DNA of 64,000 nucleotides from Cercospora beticola (GCF_033473495.1 NC_088935.1:2666001-2730000); one strand, 5' to 3'; counted from the stretch's first letter, positions 42,731 through 54,611 are shown. The notes: a model not told the origin generated them from the sequence alone. Program-made: numbers and translations.

Positions 42731-45368
42731 GGTGACGGAATTGGCGCTAGGCGTGATGGGAAGCTGCTGTCGACGGCCGATGGCGGTGGGCAGGAGGACA
42801 TCAACAGCGACAGCAAGGCGGCATCTTGGGCAGAGAAGGCAGCGGACGCCGCCAGCTCATATGTAGCACACATGCCCGCCCGCCGCGCCAGCGACGAGAG
42901 AGTGTTTTCTTGGGGCCAAGCATTTGGACTTGGCCTAGTTACTGTCGATGGGATGGATCCAGGGATCTGCGGCGCTCTTCGTTGCAGCAAGCATTGGCGA
43001 ATTGCTATTTAGCACACATATTCTACTATCTGGCTGCAAAACTGCTTAGGGCCATGATTGCTGCAACTGCACTGCAGCGAGATGCACAACGCCGCTGCCT
43101 CTCTTGCTGTAGGCTCGTCTGTCAGTTGAGATGGAAAGCACTACTTCTGTTCATCGCCTTGCATCTTTTGCACTCGTTCCTGCTGATGTTATGGAATTCG
43201 CAGCTCAGGGCATTCGCTTTGCTCGCCAATTCACTGAGAGTGCCTGGGGTCATCTAGGGTATGTTCCATACCGCCCGAAATCCAGCCCAGGAGCTAAACG
43301 TAATGGCTAAATAGCAGTCCGCGCAAAGCACGCGGTCGTCGCCAAGTCTGCTTTGCGCTCGCAGCTCTTGTCATCAGCGCCCGGCGTCACGCACCGAGAA
43401 GGAGACGACTTGGCGGCGCTGAGTCCGCGACGGATGCATGCATGTATGGATGTATGGCTATGGCAATGCGATCCTCACTGTCTGCGCATTGCGGTGGACT
43501 TCAGCACTATCGCGACTCCGATCATCACCACCACCACCACCACCCCCAAGCTCCCTGAGTCCACGCAATGCCTGCCGGCTGCCGCAGTCGAGCATCACTT
43601 TACGCTCACCTTTGCAATCGGAGCGGGCGGGCTTGGCTCTGGCGATGGCATCGCAGTCTTGTCATGCTACAGCAGCACACTTTCCACACCGTCACATGAC
43701 CACTGCCAGCGACTGAGGGTCTGCCGAGCGCTCTCCTACCGCCATCATCATGCCAGGTTCTGCGCAGACACGAGAACATGCCGCTCTCGCCGCCTCAGCG
43801 TGGCCTCGACAAGCTGGGCGTGCCTCCATCCACGCGCCCTACCACTTGGCCCACCGCTGGCACTCGGAATTGGCTGCTCGGTGACCAAGAGCTGATGCAC
43901 TCTGCTCCAAGCTGCGCGTCCCTTTGCACACGAAAGCCAAGTCAGCCAATAGCTTTGCCTGCTCTGCTTCACCCTTGGCACACACGAAGCCACGGACGGC
44001 AGTGCGCGCTACTGAACGCAGATCCTCTACTAACTAGTCCTCTGCTTGGCCAAGCCTGTTGTGTCAGCTCCCGAAATGTCTCCTTCAGAAATACGGACCA
44101 CTTTCCAAGCATCTCCCAATTTTCACTTCGGAAGACTGTTCACTTGGCACAGAAGGTGTTGTTTGGCAGAGTCACTTTCACTCAACTACGCCGCGGTGCC
44201 AATGACCATCTTCTACCACGCAGCTGCCGTCTTCCGTCTTGAGGAGTCGTGCTTCGTTGCAAATTTGCCTGCTGGGTCACGCAAATCCCAAGTGCCATGC
44301 CGCGCAAAACGAATCCTCCGATGCACTCTATTGCCCAGGTCTGGTCCGCTTGCACAATGCCGTGGAGGTCTCTGCCACCTATCGGAGGTTGTATTTACGA
44401 AGCCAGGCATCCACTGACTGCATCACGCAGCCAAGGAATTTCCCTGGTCCAGGCCATGTACTGATGAAACCAACGCCGCAGTGCGCATCAACATCGTCAC
44501 AAGTACATATTAAAGCGAGTTTCCTCCTTCCGATGTCGACTGTCCTGGAATGAACTTTGCGTTGCTCTTCTTTAAACTCCGACGATGCCTCCCAAAGGTT
44601 TACGCGATCTGGACCGCTGCAACGGCTTTACAGGGAGCTGCATCACGATGCACATCAGCGAGCGCAAGCTTCACGATCAATCACACAAGGTGCGACAATT
44701 ACTACCAGGATCGAGATGGTCTGCTATATTTGTCCCGCGTGTCTGGAAGGCAGCATGCACGTAAGTGGTTTCTCGTTTGGGCATATAATCTTCCCCGGAA
44801 AGGTCACGATGACAGCCGACTTTAAGCCAACATCCCGCTCGTGACTTAATACACGCCCTTGAGCTCTAGTAAACTACTTCGACCTTGCACGTGCTGCCCG
44901 TTCTCCACGGAAACGAGAGTGCTTGTGGCAGCGGACAGCCTGTTCGCAGAACCCAGCTTGTACCATCGAGTACGCTCACAATTGTTTGCTAGTCGGAGCT
45001 CGTGAGTGTTGCATTTGTGACGTTCTCAAGGTGTAGAACTGCTTGTGAACCCCTCCAGTATGTCATGTTCTGAGCTCGATTTGGGAATTTTGAACAACCA
45101 CACGACATGACATTAGCAATAAGGTGTCTACGATAACGATTCCGCATCTCGGATCTTCAGAGGCGAGCTCAGCACCTTGAAGAACGCGGTAGAGTATATG
45201 CTCCTCATGCCAAGCCATTCAGCGAGTACAGATTAGGCTATTATGAACCGAATGCAGCATTTCTCCCTTGAGGCTAATTAACAAGACTGATTCGTATATA
45301 TGGCATTTTGAGCATGCAATCACAATGTACAAGTGCATTGTTGTGACTCTTCGAGCTACTTATTTACA
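42731..45368. other. Large intergenic region, 2.6 kb
   Basis: No convincing gene. A short CCACCACC run lies at 43527-43550. Frames between 43.3 and 44.3 kb are Ser/Cys/His/Arg-rich and overlap one another in several frames, as non-coding GC-rich DNA does. A 59-codon ATG frame at 44584 followed by a GTAAGT is noted but not supported. Confidence 0.45.
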
Positions 45369-46661
45369 ATGGCAGACGTGCAACCACTAGTCAAGGACGA
45401 CTTCTTCGCGGATCCAAGCGGCCGGGTGTTCAATAACAAGCTGTACATCTATGGCTCGCATGACCGCAAGACAAGTATCCCAGACGACGACAATGGCTCG
45501 CAATACGACATGGCGGACTACCATGTCCTGTCGATGGACGAAATCGGAGGACCTGTAACGACACACGGTGTTGCTTTCAAGGTTGCTGATGTGGAATGGG
45601 CTGCGAAGCAGTTATGGGTCAGTCGCTTTTCAGTGATCACGGTTGCCACTCATCACTGACTTACTCAGGCACCAGACTGTGGCTCTAAGAATGGCAAATA
45701 CTATTTCTTCTGTGCGTCTGCACAAGCTCTCCGGCTTTGACTGCAACTAATCTTTTCTCAGTCCCTGCGCGAGATCACGAAGGCGTGTTCAGAATAGGAG
45801 TTGCGGTAAGCGATCAGCCTGAAGGTCCTTTCATTCCAGAAAAGGCACCTATTGCTGGTAGCTACTCCATAGATCCAGCGGTGTTCATCGATGACGACTC
45901 ACAAGTAAGAAGACATGGCCCGAATTTGGCGTGCTGTTCGTGCTGTTATATTAACACGAGTGCAGGCATATCTATACTTTGGTGGTATTTGGGGAGGACA
46001 ACTGCAGGTATGAAGTCTCATTGTGCCTCAACAAGACCTGCTGACAGTGTTTCAGTGTTGGCGATCTGGAAAGTATGATGCAGACGTATACCAAACAATG
46101 GAGGCAACTGGTGATGAGCCAGCTATTATGCCTCGATATGCCAAGCTCAGTGAAGATATGAAGAGCTTTGTTGGAGGGGTGCAGGAGTTGGTCATCAATG
46201 ATGAAGATGGCAAGCCAATTCACGCCAGCAAGCACGACAGACGCTTCTTTGAAGCTGCTTGGTAAGTCGCTCCTTGCTGTGAACATTGCCAATCTGACCC
46301 GTCCAGGATGCATCGTCGAGGGAACAAGTATTATTTCAGCTACTCGACCGGAGACACTCATTACATTGTGTATGCAATGAGCGACTCGCCAACGGGACCT
46401 TTCACGTACGCTGGAAGAATCCTTGAGCCAGTTCAAGGATGGACAACACATCACTCGATTGTTGATTTCAAGGTGCGTACACGAAGAGCCCCCGTCAATT
46501 GGTATATGCAAAAGAATATTGCTGAATAGTTACAGAACAAATGGTGGCTCTGCTACCACGATACATCCATTTCTGGCGAGAACCACCTTCGTTCTGCAAA
46601 GATCCGAGAACTTGTATACGACGATGAAGGCCACATCTCGCTGGCAACACCACAATCATAG
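45369..46661 (+). CDS. Glycoside hydrolase family 43 (arabinofuranosidase/xylosidase type), 324 aa
   Basis: Seven exons: 45369-45617, 45669-45711, 45762-45904, 45966-46007, 46056-46261, 46307-46472 and 46536-46661, introns 45-63 nt, all phases consistent. Five-bladed propeller enzyme cleaving arabinose or xylose side chains. Candidate catalytic residues are the base Asp in KDDFFADPSGRVF, the pKa-tuning Asp in YSIDPAVFIDDDSQAYLYFG (an exon junction lies within), and the acid Glu in RRFFEAAWMHRRGNKYYFSY (another junction lies within). No signal peptide is visible at MADVQPLVKDDFF, so it may be intracellular and act on imported oligosaccharides. The stop is 5 nt from the stop of the convergent SDR gene. 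Subfamily and substrate are not certain. Confidence 0.92.
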
Positions 46662-46666
46662 CACTT

Positions 46667-47589
46667 TTAGCACGCCCAACCTCCATCGATAGCATAAGTC
46701 GCTCCTGTAACGAAAGAAGCTTCATCACTCAACAACCACGCAATCAACTTGCCCACCTCATCGGAAGTTCCAAGTCGATTGATCGGAGTCGGATGATAAT
46801 CGTTTGGATCCACTCCTTCAAGCGCATTTCGTTTGTCCATCAGTGGCGTCTGTATCGATCCCGGCGTGACAGCATTGACGCGAATATTGCGCTCGCCGAC
46901 CTCTTTTGCGGCACTTCTTACCAGGCCGAGGACGCCATGCTTGCTGGCAGCATATGCTGCATGGCTAGCGAAGCCCATCAGCCCTTGCACGGAGCTCACA
47001 CATACGATGCTTCCCGGAGATGAGATTTGGTTCAATTCGGCTCGCAAGCAATACATCATTCCTGTTTTGGCATCTTATCGTCAGTGAACGCGTGGAGGAA
47101 GACCACATCTGCCGATGAAGTCTGGAGCCATCGGCTCATGTTGAGGATATTCACACACCTGTTAGATTGATCCTCATGATAAGATCCCATTGATCGTCAT
47201 CCAATTCTTGCACAGTCCGCGTGCCATGATGTCTGCGAAACAACAGAATCAGATTAGCAAAAATTGACACCAACTCCAACCTTCGTCAATACACACCTTC
47301 CTATCACGCCCGCACAATTCGCCGCCCCAGTAAGTTTCCCGAACTTCTCTTTCGCTCCCGCAATCCAGGTTTCGACCTCGGAACGCTTCGAAACATCCAC
47401 TTTGGTGACAAGCACCCTCTCCTTCGGCTCTAGCGACTCCTTCGCCTGTGCAATCGCTGCATCATCCACATCTGCGATAGCGACGCTCGCGCCTCTAGAG
47501 AGTAGAATTCTAGCAGTGGAGAGGCCGATTCCAGACGCTCCACCCGTTATGGCAATAACGTGGTTTTCGAAATCGTTGTCGCGACCCAT
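46667..47589 (-). CDS. Short-chain dehydrogenase/reductase (classical SDR), 253 aa
   Basis: Exons 47589-47297, 47232-47159 and 47061-46667, introns 64 and 97 nt. NAD(P)-dependent oxidoreductase. Cofactor motif AITGGASGIGLSTARILLSR (TGxxxGxG), acidic residue after the second strand (AIADVDDA, suggesting NAD preference), NAG-equivalent AANCAGVIGR, catalytic Ser in IVCVSSVQG, and YAASKHG with the YxxxK pair. The C-terminal PGSIQTPL and ATYAIDGGWAC are standard. Size and all motifs are typical, so the enzyme should be active. The substrate is unknown. Its head-to-head closeness at the 3' end with the GH43 gene hints at, but does not show, a link to pentose metabolism. Confidence 0.92.
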
Positions 47590-48077
47590 AATTTATATGT
47601 CTTGAGTATTCGGTAGATCAATGCTCTCTTCTGCTCCACACAACAAAGGTGAAGACAGCAACGAGATAGCTGTTAATTTTGGGTACCCCAACAACACTTA
47701 CGGAGAGAGATCAGCCGAGCGAAAACGGTTAAATGCATTCGGCTGAACACGATGCGGCGCTGTAGTCTCTCACGTGCACTTGCAGAAAATTTGGGAAAGA
47801 GGAGATGTCAAGTCACGCGAAAGCCTCAATATGATATGAAATGGTCGTTATCAGGAGAATCAGGTTAGACTGCTGATGAGAGTCTACTCTTTATTTACAT
47901 TTTTATAAAATGCTGTCCGGCTTGACCGCCGTGGCTGTACAAAATGCAACAAACGCCAACATGAGTGAGACACGACCGATTTGGTCTGCTTCTGTACCAT
48001 AGAGATTCCATACATGCAAGGAAAAGGTAAAAGGAAATCATCAAGTCATAGGCCACATCGTGCAAGCCAGCAGGCGC
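47590..48077. other. Intergenic region
   Basis: 488 nt upstream of the SDR start and downstream of the Ser-rich gene's stop, both minus strand. AT-rich near 47880-47940. Nothing else recognised. Confidence 0.45.
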
Positions 48078-49163
48078 TCACCGAATACCAAACTCCAAAG
48101 CAGCGAGAGCTTGCGAGTTAGCGTAGCTTGGTCTTCTGGGAGGATTGTTGTCTCCCTTGTCCATCTCCGGAGTCGATGTTCGTGTTGCCTCTGCAAGCTT
48201 CATGTCGCCGTTCATCAACTTCGCCCATTCGATCCGCTGTTCCTCAGTCAAGCACACCATGGCGCTGTCGTCTTCCATGTTGAAAGACTTCCTGAAGCTC
48301 TTGCGCGATTCGTCTGACGCGCCGTTGGTAGAGTTCAAGAAGCCCTTCGCAGCCGATCGTGGCACGTATGACTTTCGAGACATTGTGCTCACCACGCTGA
48401 CAGGTCGTGACTTCGCAGGCTCAGTGTTGTTACGTGTGAGACGGCGAGACAGGCGCACGTCGTCTTCCGAATCATCCCTTCGTACTGACTCCGACGACTC
48501 GCCGCGGCAGAGAGGTGGAACAGGCGGAATATCAGAGTCGGAATCGTCTGGGTTAGAAGACACCCAGAATGAGGAGCGAGATCGTCTTGATTTGATGCTG
48601 CTGATGCTGGGCTGCCTTCGAAGAGTGCTCGTCGAAGCATGTCTGCTGCGTCGCTTTTCTGCGGGCAGAGTGGACGTGGCCGGTTGTGCTGATCTATCAA
48701 CGGTAACGGGCATCGAGGGCAGTGCTGGCAGTGGTGCCACTGGCCCTCTCTCGTTCTGAGTGAATCTCGACGACTGTCGCTTCGCTGCGCGCGGCTGACC
48801 AGTGGCTTGCTCGGCCGGGCTGGAAGGGAGCACGGAGAGTGGAATGTCCTTTGCCTGACCGGCACGCACTGTCTTCGGCATCTCTGGCACTTGTTCGTCC
48901 GTATCGGGACGGCCACCAAACCAACTGCGGCGATTGTTGTATATCGACCTTGTTCGTGACATGGACAGTCCACGACTCCTCCGAGAATCCTTTGGGCGGC
49001 TTGATTCTGCATCCGGGCTTCTCACTGCGGATGCGCGATGGTTGCGGTCGAGTGTGCTCGAAAATGTCGACGATCGGTCCGCTCGCTGATATGGGGAGTG
49101 TGAGTGGCGTGGATCCTCATGGTCCTTCCCACGGAGGGACTGCAGCCATGCGAAGAACCGCAT
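48078..49163 (-). CDS. Uncharacterised Ser/Arg-rich disordered protein, 361 aa
   Basis: Single exon. I chose ATG 49163 (MRFFAWLQSLRGKDHEDPRH); an upstream in-frame ATG at 49232 would add 23 residues of low quality. Most of the sequence is disordered, with many SRR/RRS phosphorylation-like sites (RRPDSR-type runs, SISSIKSRRSRSSF) and a SKSYVPRSAAKGFLN region. A small ordered-looking block near the C-terminus, DDSAMVCLTEEQRIEWAKLM, looks like a conserved helix. No signal peptide, membrane span or zinc motif. Possible phospho-regulated scaffold; this is inference from composition only. Confidence 0.7.
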   Translation of the reverse strand: MRFFAWLQSLRGKDHEDPRHSHSPYQRADRSSTFSSTLDRNHRASAVRSPDAESSRPKDSRRSRGLSMSRTRSIYNNRRSWFGGRPDTDEQVPEMPKTVRAGQAKDIPLSVLPSSPAEQATGQPRAAKRQSSRFTQNERGPVAPLPALPSMPVTVDRSAQPATSTLPAEKRRSRHASTSTLRRQPSISSIKSRRSRSSFWVSSNPDDSDSDIPPVPPLCRGESSESVRRDDSEDDVRLSRRLTRNNTEPAKSRPVSVVSTMSRKSYVPRSAAKGFLNSTNGASDESRKSFRKSFNMEDDSAMVCLTEEQRIEWAKLMNGDMKLAEATRTSTPEMDKGDNNPPRRPSYANSQALAALEFGIR

Positions 49164-51019
49164 TGAGTTTGAAGTCGTCTGCTGGTCCGCACCTGTATGG
49201 AAGAGCCGATGTCGCTGTAAGGGGCGTGGCACACTACGACCAGAAGCTCGTTGCTAGGTGAATATTGACCTCGAATGCTCGATCAAGTAGAAAAATATGG
49301 GCGTGAGTTGCAGAGAAAGGAGCACTGCCGGCGAGAGTGAAGGCGTTATAGATACTCACACCTCCATGGACGGCCGTTGAGGGCTGGACTATCATATTGA
49401 GCCACTGCAGTCTGCACCGTTGTTCGCCAAAATGTGATAACCCGAGCTGGACTGGCGCTGCATACTAGGCGTGAACTCAATGGTGCAGACGATGCGCAGA
49501 CTTGCGGCGGCTCGGGTAGCATAGTTGAAGGGTTTTGGGGATCTTCACGGTGCACATGCACAGCACGGAGCTGGCAAGAAGCCCGCATGTGCTGTTCAGG
49601 AACAGGGAGCTCGCGTGCCTCGATGAGTGTGGGAGCCTTCGCTCTCGTGGTGCTGCACATGGCAGTGATTCTTCGTCGAATTTGGGTGGCCAAGACGCGG
49701 TTGCGGCTGTGAGTGGCGGTGTTCCAGAATGCTGGCGCTGGCACCTCGTGGGAGCATTGATTTTGACGGGAGCCGGCCGCCTCCCGCAGCTCTCGGCGCC
49801 GGCGAGGCCGCATCGGCATCGTGATGGCACCGATGGTAACTTTTGCACACCGTTCTTGTCGCAGCCGTGGCAGCGTGTGCGATCAGCACCGTCGTGCATG
49901 GCGCGAGTCACATCTGCTGCGGAGTGGAGGCTGGAGCAGCGATGAGCGAATGTCGTCAGCTCATCAGAGTTCAAGTGCGGCGGACGACTCTTTGCTGGGC
50001 GGTGTACCAGGTGCACGTACGTGCTGAAAGTGTCGCGAATTGCGGATTGGGACAGCGTAGAACAGAGCAGAGTAGGTCAAAATTGTCGAGCCAGTCGCAG
50101 CCTTTCTCGCGCCCAGACGGCCAATCGAGCCTGCCGCGATCCCAATCGGGTCTGCTATTCGATGTGGCGCCCCTTAGCCGCTTGGAAGACGTGTCGTGCA
50201 TGTCCACATGCACTCAAACCAGGTTTAGTGTACTGAGGCTGCAGCGCCGACCTAGCACAGATAGCTATTGAGTTATGTGCTTTGCCGCTTTGGGTTGTCG
50301 GACGAAAAGCCACCCTTTGCTGTCATACGAGAAGCTACAATCGAATGCCATGTGGTCGGCGTCGCCGTCAATTGTTGCTAGCTGTACTGGATTATAATAC
50401 GCACGACCCTCACATTGGGCCCTTCTGGACGGATGGCTGTGAGCCACCAAAAAATGTCGACTTCGTCCTCAAACCAGAAACGTCCATCATGGGAGATTCG
50501 TGGCTACCCGGCGAATTGGCGCCCTGCCCCTCGCCGTGCTGGCACAATGGACCCAGTCTGGCACCGCTCACTCGTGTACCTGTCATGACTTCTCCCCTCC
50601 TTCGAGCACAGGAGGCTCTCCGAGGCCTGTTCCGAATCGACCGGGCTCTCAATGCTCCGTGCAAACCGGAGAACAATAGCGGCCCTTGCTGACCTCGTTG
50701 CACTTCTTACGCTTGAGGGTTATCGATACTTTCCATGCGACTGAGACAGCCCAAGCACTGTCTCAGATCAACCAAAGCACACATCGCCATGCAGCGGCCC
50801 CGCCATCGCTCACAGCCAGTAACACGATCAAGACTACGCATGCACTCGTATGTCGTCCATTGGGATATCTCGCCGCGGCAGCTGAATGCTCCAAAAATTT
50901 TGCCGGGCATGTACCTGATAGGACCTGGGGCCGACAAGGCGTATGGTGCACGCCATGAGCCAACGAGGTGGTCGAAAGGGCATGGAGATGTGGAGATGTT
51001 GAGACACAGCTCAGCGCCC
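49164..51019. other. Intergenic region, 1.9 kb
   Basis: No gene supported. Overlapping frames in 49.3-50.0 kb on both strands are His/Ser/Arg/Cys-rich and mutually shadowing. It should contain the promoter of the Ser-rich gene near 49.2 kb and the 3' flank of CGR1. No RNA gene or repeat recognised. Confidence 0.45.
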
Positions 51020-51421
51020 TCACGACTTGAGCAGCTTGTTACGCTTCTCTCGACGCTTGAGCCGTTCCACACGCTTCTTGTGCATCTTCTCAGCCATCTT
51101 TTCATAGCGCTCCTTCTCCTCTTTGGCCGCGCGTTTGTCCTTGATGGCTTGTATGCGGCGCTACACCAGACAGTCAGCTGGAGTTCACTTCGCCTGACAG
51201 TCCGCATTTGAACTTACCTGACGCTCTTGCTCTTTCTCGTCCTTCATCTCCTTCTCCACCTTCTTCACTTCGGCGGCCTGCGATTCGCGTGCGACTCGTT
51301 TTGCGTAGCTCGTTTGACCAGCAGCAGGACGAAAAGCTCGCCGGGGCTCGTGCCACTGTTTGCCATTTTTTCGCATGCCGGGCGCATGTGCTGGTGTCGT
51401 CGATGTGGTCGTCGCGGACAT
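51020..51421 (-). CDS. CGR1: rRNA-processing protein CGR1, 114 aa
   Basis: Small nucleolar coiled-coil protein needed for 60S pre-rRNA processing. Exons 51421-51218 and 51160-51020, intron 51217-51161 (GTAAGT donor, AGCTGACTG branch, GTGTAG acceptor). Family features run the full length: [18 protein letters not shown] near residue 15, then an unbroken charged helix ([18 protein letters not shown] joined to [20 protein letters not shown]), and the C-terminal [20 protein letters not shown], which carries the nucleolar-localisation-type basic cluster. Length equals the usual 110-120 aa. Divergent from the ornithine carrier; 290 nt between start codons. Confidence 0.95.
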
Positions 51422-51711
51422 GATGGTGTGCGTGGGTAGTCAAGACTGCTCGTGGGAGGAAAGAAAGTCGCATGCATGCACCGTGGGTGCGTGGGCCCTG
51501 GTCCGCAATTCTGCATCGACCAAAATTTAGCTCCGTGGCACCGGCTATCGATAGTGAAACGCGTGGGAGAAATGCGGCATTTTGGGTGCTCGCTCGGCGT
51601 TGACTCAATGCAATGCCAGTGCAACCTCTGCATCTGCTCTTCTTCTTGCACACACATGCACAGATGGTACTGCTACGATAACACGCCGACACTGTCGCCA
51701 ACACCCGTGTC

Positions 51712-52704
51712 ATGGGGACAGCGGCGACCACTGCGGACAGCGCCGCGCTCTCCACGACCACAGCATCGGTGACGATGGCTCAAGCTCCGACAACGGCCAG
51801 TGGACAAGGCATTGAAGCGCTGAAGGACATATCATGTGGCTCCCTGGCTGGCATGGTGGGCAAGGTCTTCGAGTACCCATTCGACACTATCAAAGTGCGT
51901 CTGCAGTCTCAGCCAAACCGGCACCCTCTTCAATACACTGGTGCTTGGGATTGCCTTCAGCAGAGTTTAGCAAAGGGTGGGCTGAGAGGCCTCTATCGAG
52001 GGTTGGGTGCACCGCTGGTCGGTGCTGCAGCAGAGAATGCCTCGCTCTTCTGGGCTTACCGGCTCTCTCAAGATGTACTCAAAGCAACCATTTACTCCAG
52101 CAACACCGATGGCGAGAAGCTGCCTATCACGGCGCTCGTCACAGCAGGAGCCATCTCTGGTTCCTTCACATCACTGGTTCTTACACCAATAGAGCTCGTC
52201 AAGTGCAGAATACAGGTTCCAGCACAATCACCTCTCGACCCGACGCTGCGATCGACGCAGAGCATGACGGCGATCATAGCCGACATATGGCGACGTGACG
52301 GAATTGCCGGATTTTGGAGAGGACAACTGGGCACGCTACTCCGCGAGACTGGTGGGGGCGCTGCATGGTTTGGCAGTTACGAGATTTCGACGTTGTACTT
52401 CAAGAGCTGCCTGGCGAACCCCGAGACCGATGAGATACCCCTACTGCGGCAGCTGTCGTCAGGAGCGTTTGCCGGCATTATGTACAATTTCCTCTTCTTT
52501 CCTGCCGACACGATCAAGAGCAAGATCCAAACGGGAGAGCTGACGGGTGTAAAGCCTTCGTTCTACAACGTCGGAAAGGAGCTCTTTCGAGCGCACGGAT
52601 TGAAAGGGTTGTACCGAGGATGCGGTATCACGGTGGGCAGGAGCGTACCCAGCTCGGCGGCCATCTTCTACATCTACGAGAACCTGAGGAAGGTGCTTGG
52701 CTGA
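51712..52704 (+). CDS. ORT1: Mitochondrial ornithine / basic amino-acid carrier (ORT1/ARG-13 type), 330 aa
   Basis: Inner-membrane solute carrier exporting ornithine from the matrix for arginine synthesis. Single exon. The three tandem repeats each carry a PxD/ExxK signature: PFDTIKVRL, PIELVKCRI and PADTIKSKI. Each is followed by the G-x-x-G loop pattern (GLRGLYRGLGAPL, GIAGFWRGQLGTLL, GLKGLYRGCGITV). The repeat-2 segment FWRGQLGTLLRETGGGAAWF has the RE..G-type contact residues of the ornithine/carnitine-carrier group. The first 32 residues are Thr/Ala-rich and not conserved-looking; a start at MAQAPTT (51775) is equally possible. Arginine biosynthesis genes are not adjacent. Confidence 0.9.
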   Translation: MGTAATTADSAALSTTTASVTMAQAPTTASGQGIEALKDISCGSLAGMVGKVFEYPFDTIKVRLQSQPNRHPLQYTGAWDCLQQSLAKGGLRGLYRGLGAPLVGAAAENASLFWAYRLSQDVLKATIYSSNTDGEKLPITALVTAGAISGSFTSLVLTPIELVKCRIQVPAQSPLDPTLRSTQSMTAIIADIWRRDGIAGFWRGQLGTLLRETGGGAAWFGSYEISTLYFKSCLANPETDEIPLLRQLSSGAFAGIMYNFLFFPADTIKSKIQTGELTGVKPSFYNVGKELFRAHGLKGLYRGCGITVGRSVPSSAAIFYIYENLRKVLG

Positions 52705-53277
52705 GACACGAACAATAGACATGGGCTCATAGAATTGGCAAGCATAGCGCGGCGTTGGTGAGGGGGCGTTGGTGCTCCATACTGAGAGTAGGGTTCACTC
52801 AGGCTAGTCTACAAGATGATGCCATTTTCTTCGAGGCGCTTTGTGTAATAATTCCCTAGACATCCACCTTGCTACATGACGAACTTCGTGAGCATTAACA
52901 GACCCTCGTCGTGCAATGGGGGTCGATGTGTGATGCGTTGCTGGGCAGTCCCGGTGTTTGTTGTCCATTACTCGATGTAGAAAACATGTTTGTGCGACGC
53001 ATGGTGCACACGACACCTCACCTCTCTCCGCTTGTCTCGCTGTTGCTCATTATTCCACCGCGCTGTGCACCGCCACCCGTCCTCCGCCCCTCACTGCGTG
53101 CTAAGAGCAGCGGCGCACGATCTCCATCCAGCATTGTCGCGGCCACTAGAAGCGGTTCGTTGATCCCGAGCACAATACCGCCGTCCCCGCTGACGACTGT
53201 TGGAATGTAGCAGCAGCAGCAAGCAACAGCAGCTGCAGACGAGGCCAACACAAGCGTCGCGCGGCCTGCACACGGCC
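52705..53277. other. Intergenic region, MOB1 promoter and leader
   Basis: 573 nt. The 3' half (53030-53270) is CT-rich with short CAGCAGCAG runs near 53210-53235, typical of a fungal 5' leader. No gene recognised. Confidence 0.5.
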
Positions 53278-54287
53278 ATGAGCTCCTTCATGAACACAAT
53301 GTTCGTCGCCCAACACTCCCCTCCTCAGCCTTACCTGCAGTCGCCCAAGCCGCTGCCCGCGCTCCAATCCAATGTGCTCGCCGCATCCGAGTCGTGCGCC
53401 CACGTCCCGTGCCCACAAAATCCGCAGGCGGCAGATCGCTCGCCTCTGCAGAGACATCTCCAACACATCTTTGGCGGTGACGAGCAGCGACCGCACGAGA
53501 TGCAGAGCGGGCGAGGACGTGGGCTGGGCTGGGGCCTAGAGGGCATCATGAACAAGGCTGACCTTTTGACCCGCAGCAACAGCAATGCCCGTACTGCTCG
53601 CGGCACGGCCTTCCAACCTCAAACGCGGAAGAAGGGAACCAACAGCTGGCAGCTTAAGCAGTTCGCCGAGGCCACGCTAGGTAGTGGGAGTCTGCGCAAG
53701 GTCGTGCAGCTTCCAGAAGGCGAAGACAGAGATGAGTGGCTCGCAGTGAACGGTATGAACAACGCAGGATTTTTCCAGCTGCGCCCGCTGATGTGGCCTT
53801 AGTGGTCGACTTCTACAACCAAATCAACCTGCTGTATGGCGCCATCACAGAGTTCTGCTCGCCGCAGTCCTGCCCCGAGATGAAAGCTACGGACGAGTTC
53901 GAATACCTCTGGCACGATCCACCCGAATTCCCCAAGCCGACTCGCCTTCCCGCGCCCACATACATCTCCCACCTGCTGTCCTGGACATCCAATCATCTGT
54001 CCAACTCCACGACGTTCCCAACGCATCCCGGTGTGCCCTTCCCCTCCAACTTCCAGCAAACGATACGGACCATCTTCAAGCGCCTGTATCGCATCTACGC
54101 ACACATCTATTGCCACCACTACAGCGTGATCAGAGGCTTGGGCCTGGAAGCACATCTCAATACTGGGTTCAAGCACTATGTTCTTTTTGTGGAAGAGTTC
54201 GGGCTGGCAGACGAGAAGGGCAATAAGAAGGGAGAATGGTATGGGCCGCTTGGCGAGCTCGTCGAGAGCATGTTGAGAAGCGACTAG
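53278..54287 (+). CDS. MOB1: MOB1 family kinase activator (mitotic exit / septation), 227 aa spliced
   Basis: Regulatory partner of the NDR/LATS kinase (Dbf2/Sid2) in the mitotic exit or septation initiation network. Exons 53278-53300, 53577-53752 and 53803-54287. Intron 1 (276 nt, 53301-53576) has donor GTTCGT, a strong GGCTGACC branch and CCCGCAG acceptor. Removing it gives [20 protein letters not shown], the usual N-terminus of fungal Mob1; leaving it in keeps the frame open and would insert 92 unrelated residues. Core landmarks: [40 protein letters not shown], zinc ligands in [11 protein letters not shown], and [20 protein letters not shown]. Length and all metal ligands are normal. The exon 1 boundary is by eye, but the result is very like the family. 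Confidence 0.92.
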
Positions 54288-54611
54288 CGTGGGCATTTGA
54301 CGTGTGGGGAAGGCGTTCCTGGAGCACTACGCGGTGTGGAAAGTAGCACATGGGTTTGCGGCGTTCACAGATCGAGACGCATGGACTAGGGTCCAAATCG
54401 CGGTTTTGTATGGAGCACGAGGAGCATAGCGCGGGTAACGGCGTTGAATTGACCAGATGAAATACACAACGAAACAGCAAGAGGCAGTACTTTTGATTAC
54501 CATTGCGTCTAGAGTAGCAGACTCAGCAATGTGAAGCGACATTTTCTTCCGCCCATACGAGTCTCCGCTCATGCGTCTGCATTTTCGCAGTTGAAACTCC
54601 CAATCCCGCGT
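54288..54611. other. Convergent intergenic region
   Basis: 324 nt between the stops of MOB1 and the Nudix gene. No feature recognised. Confidence 0.5.

Noticed and set aside
43353..44242. Overlapping 180- and 154-codon plus-strand frames
   Set aside because: Composition dominated by Cys, His, Ser and Arg, no splice continuity, no recognisable motif.
44584..44763. 59-codon ATG frame followed closely by GTAAGT
   Set aside because: A continuation exon that makes sense could not be found; the peptide has no recognised family.
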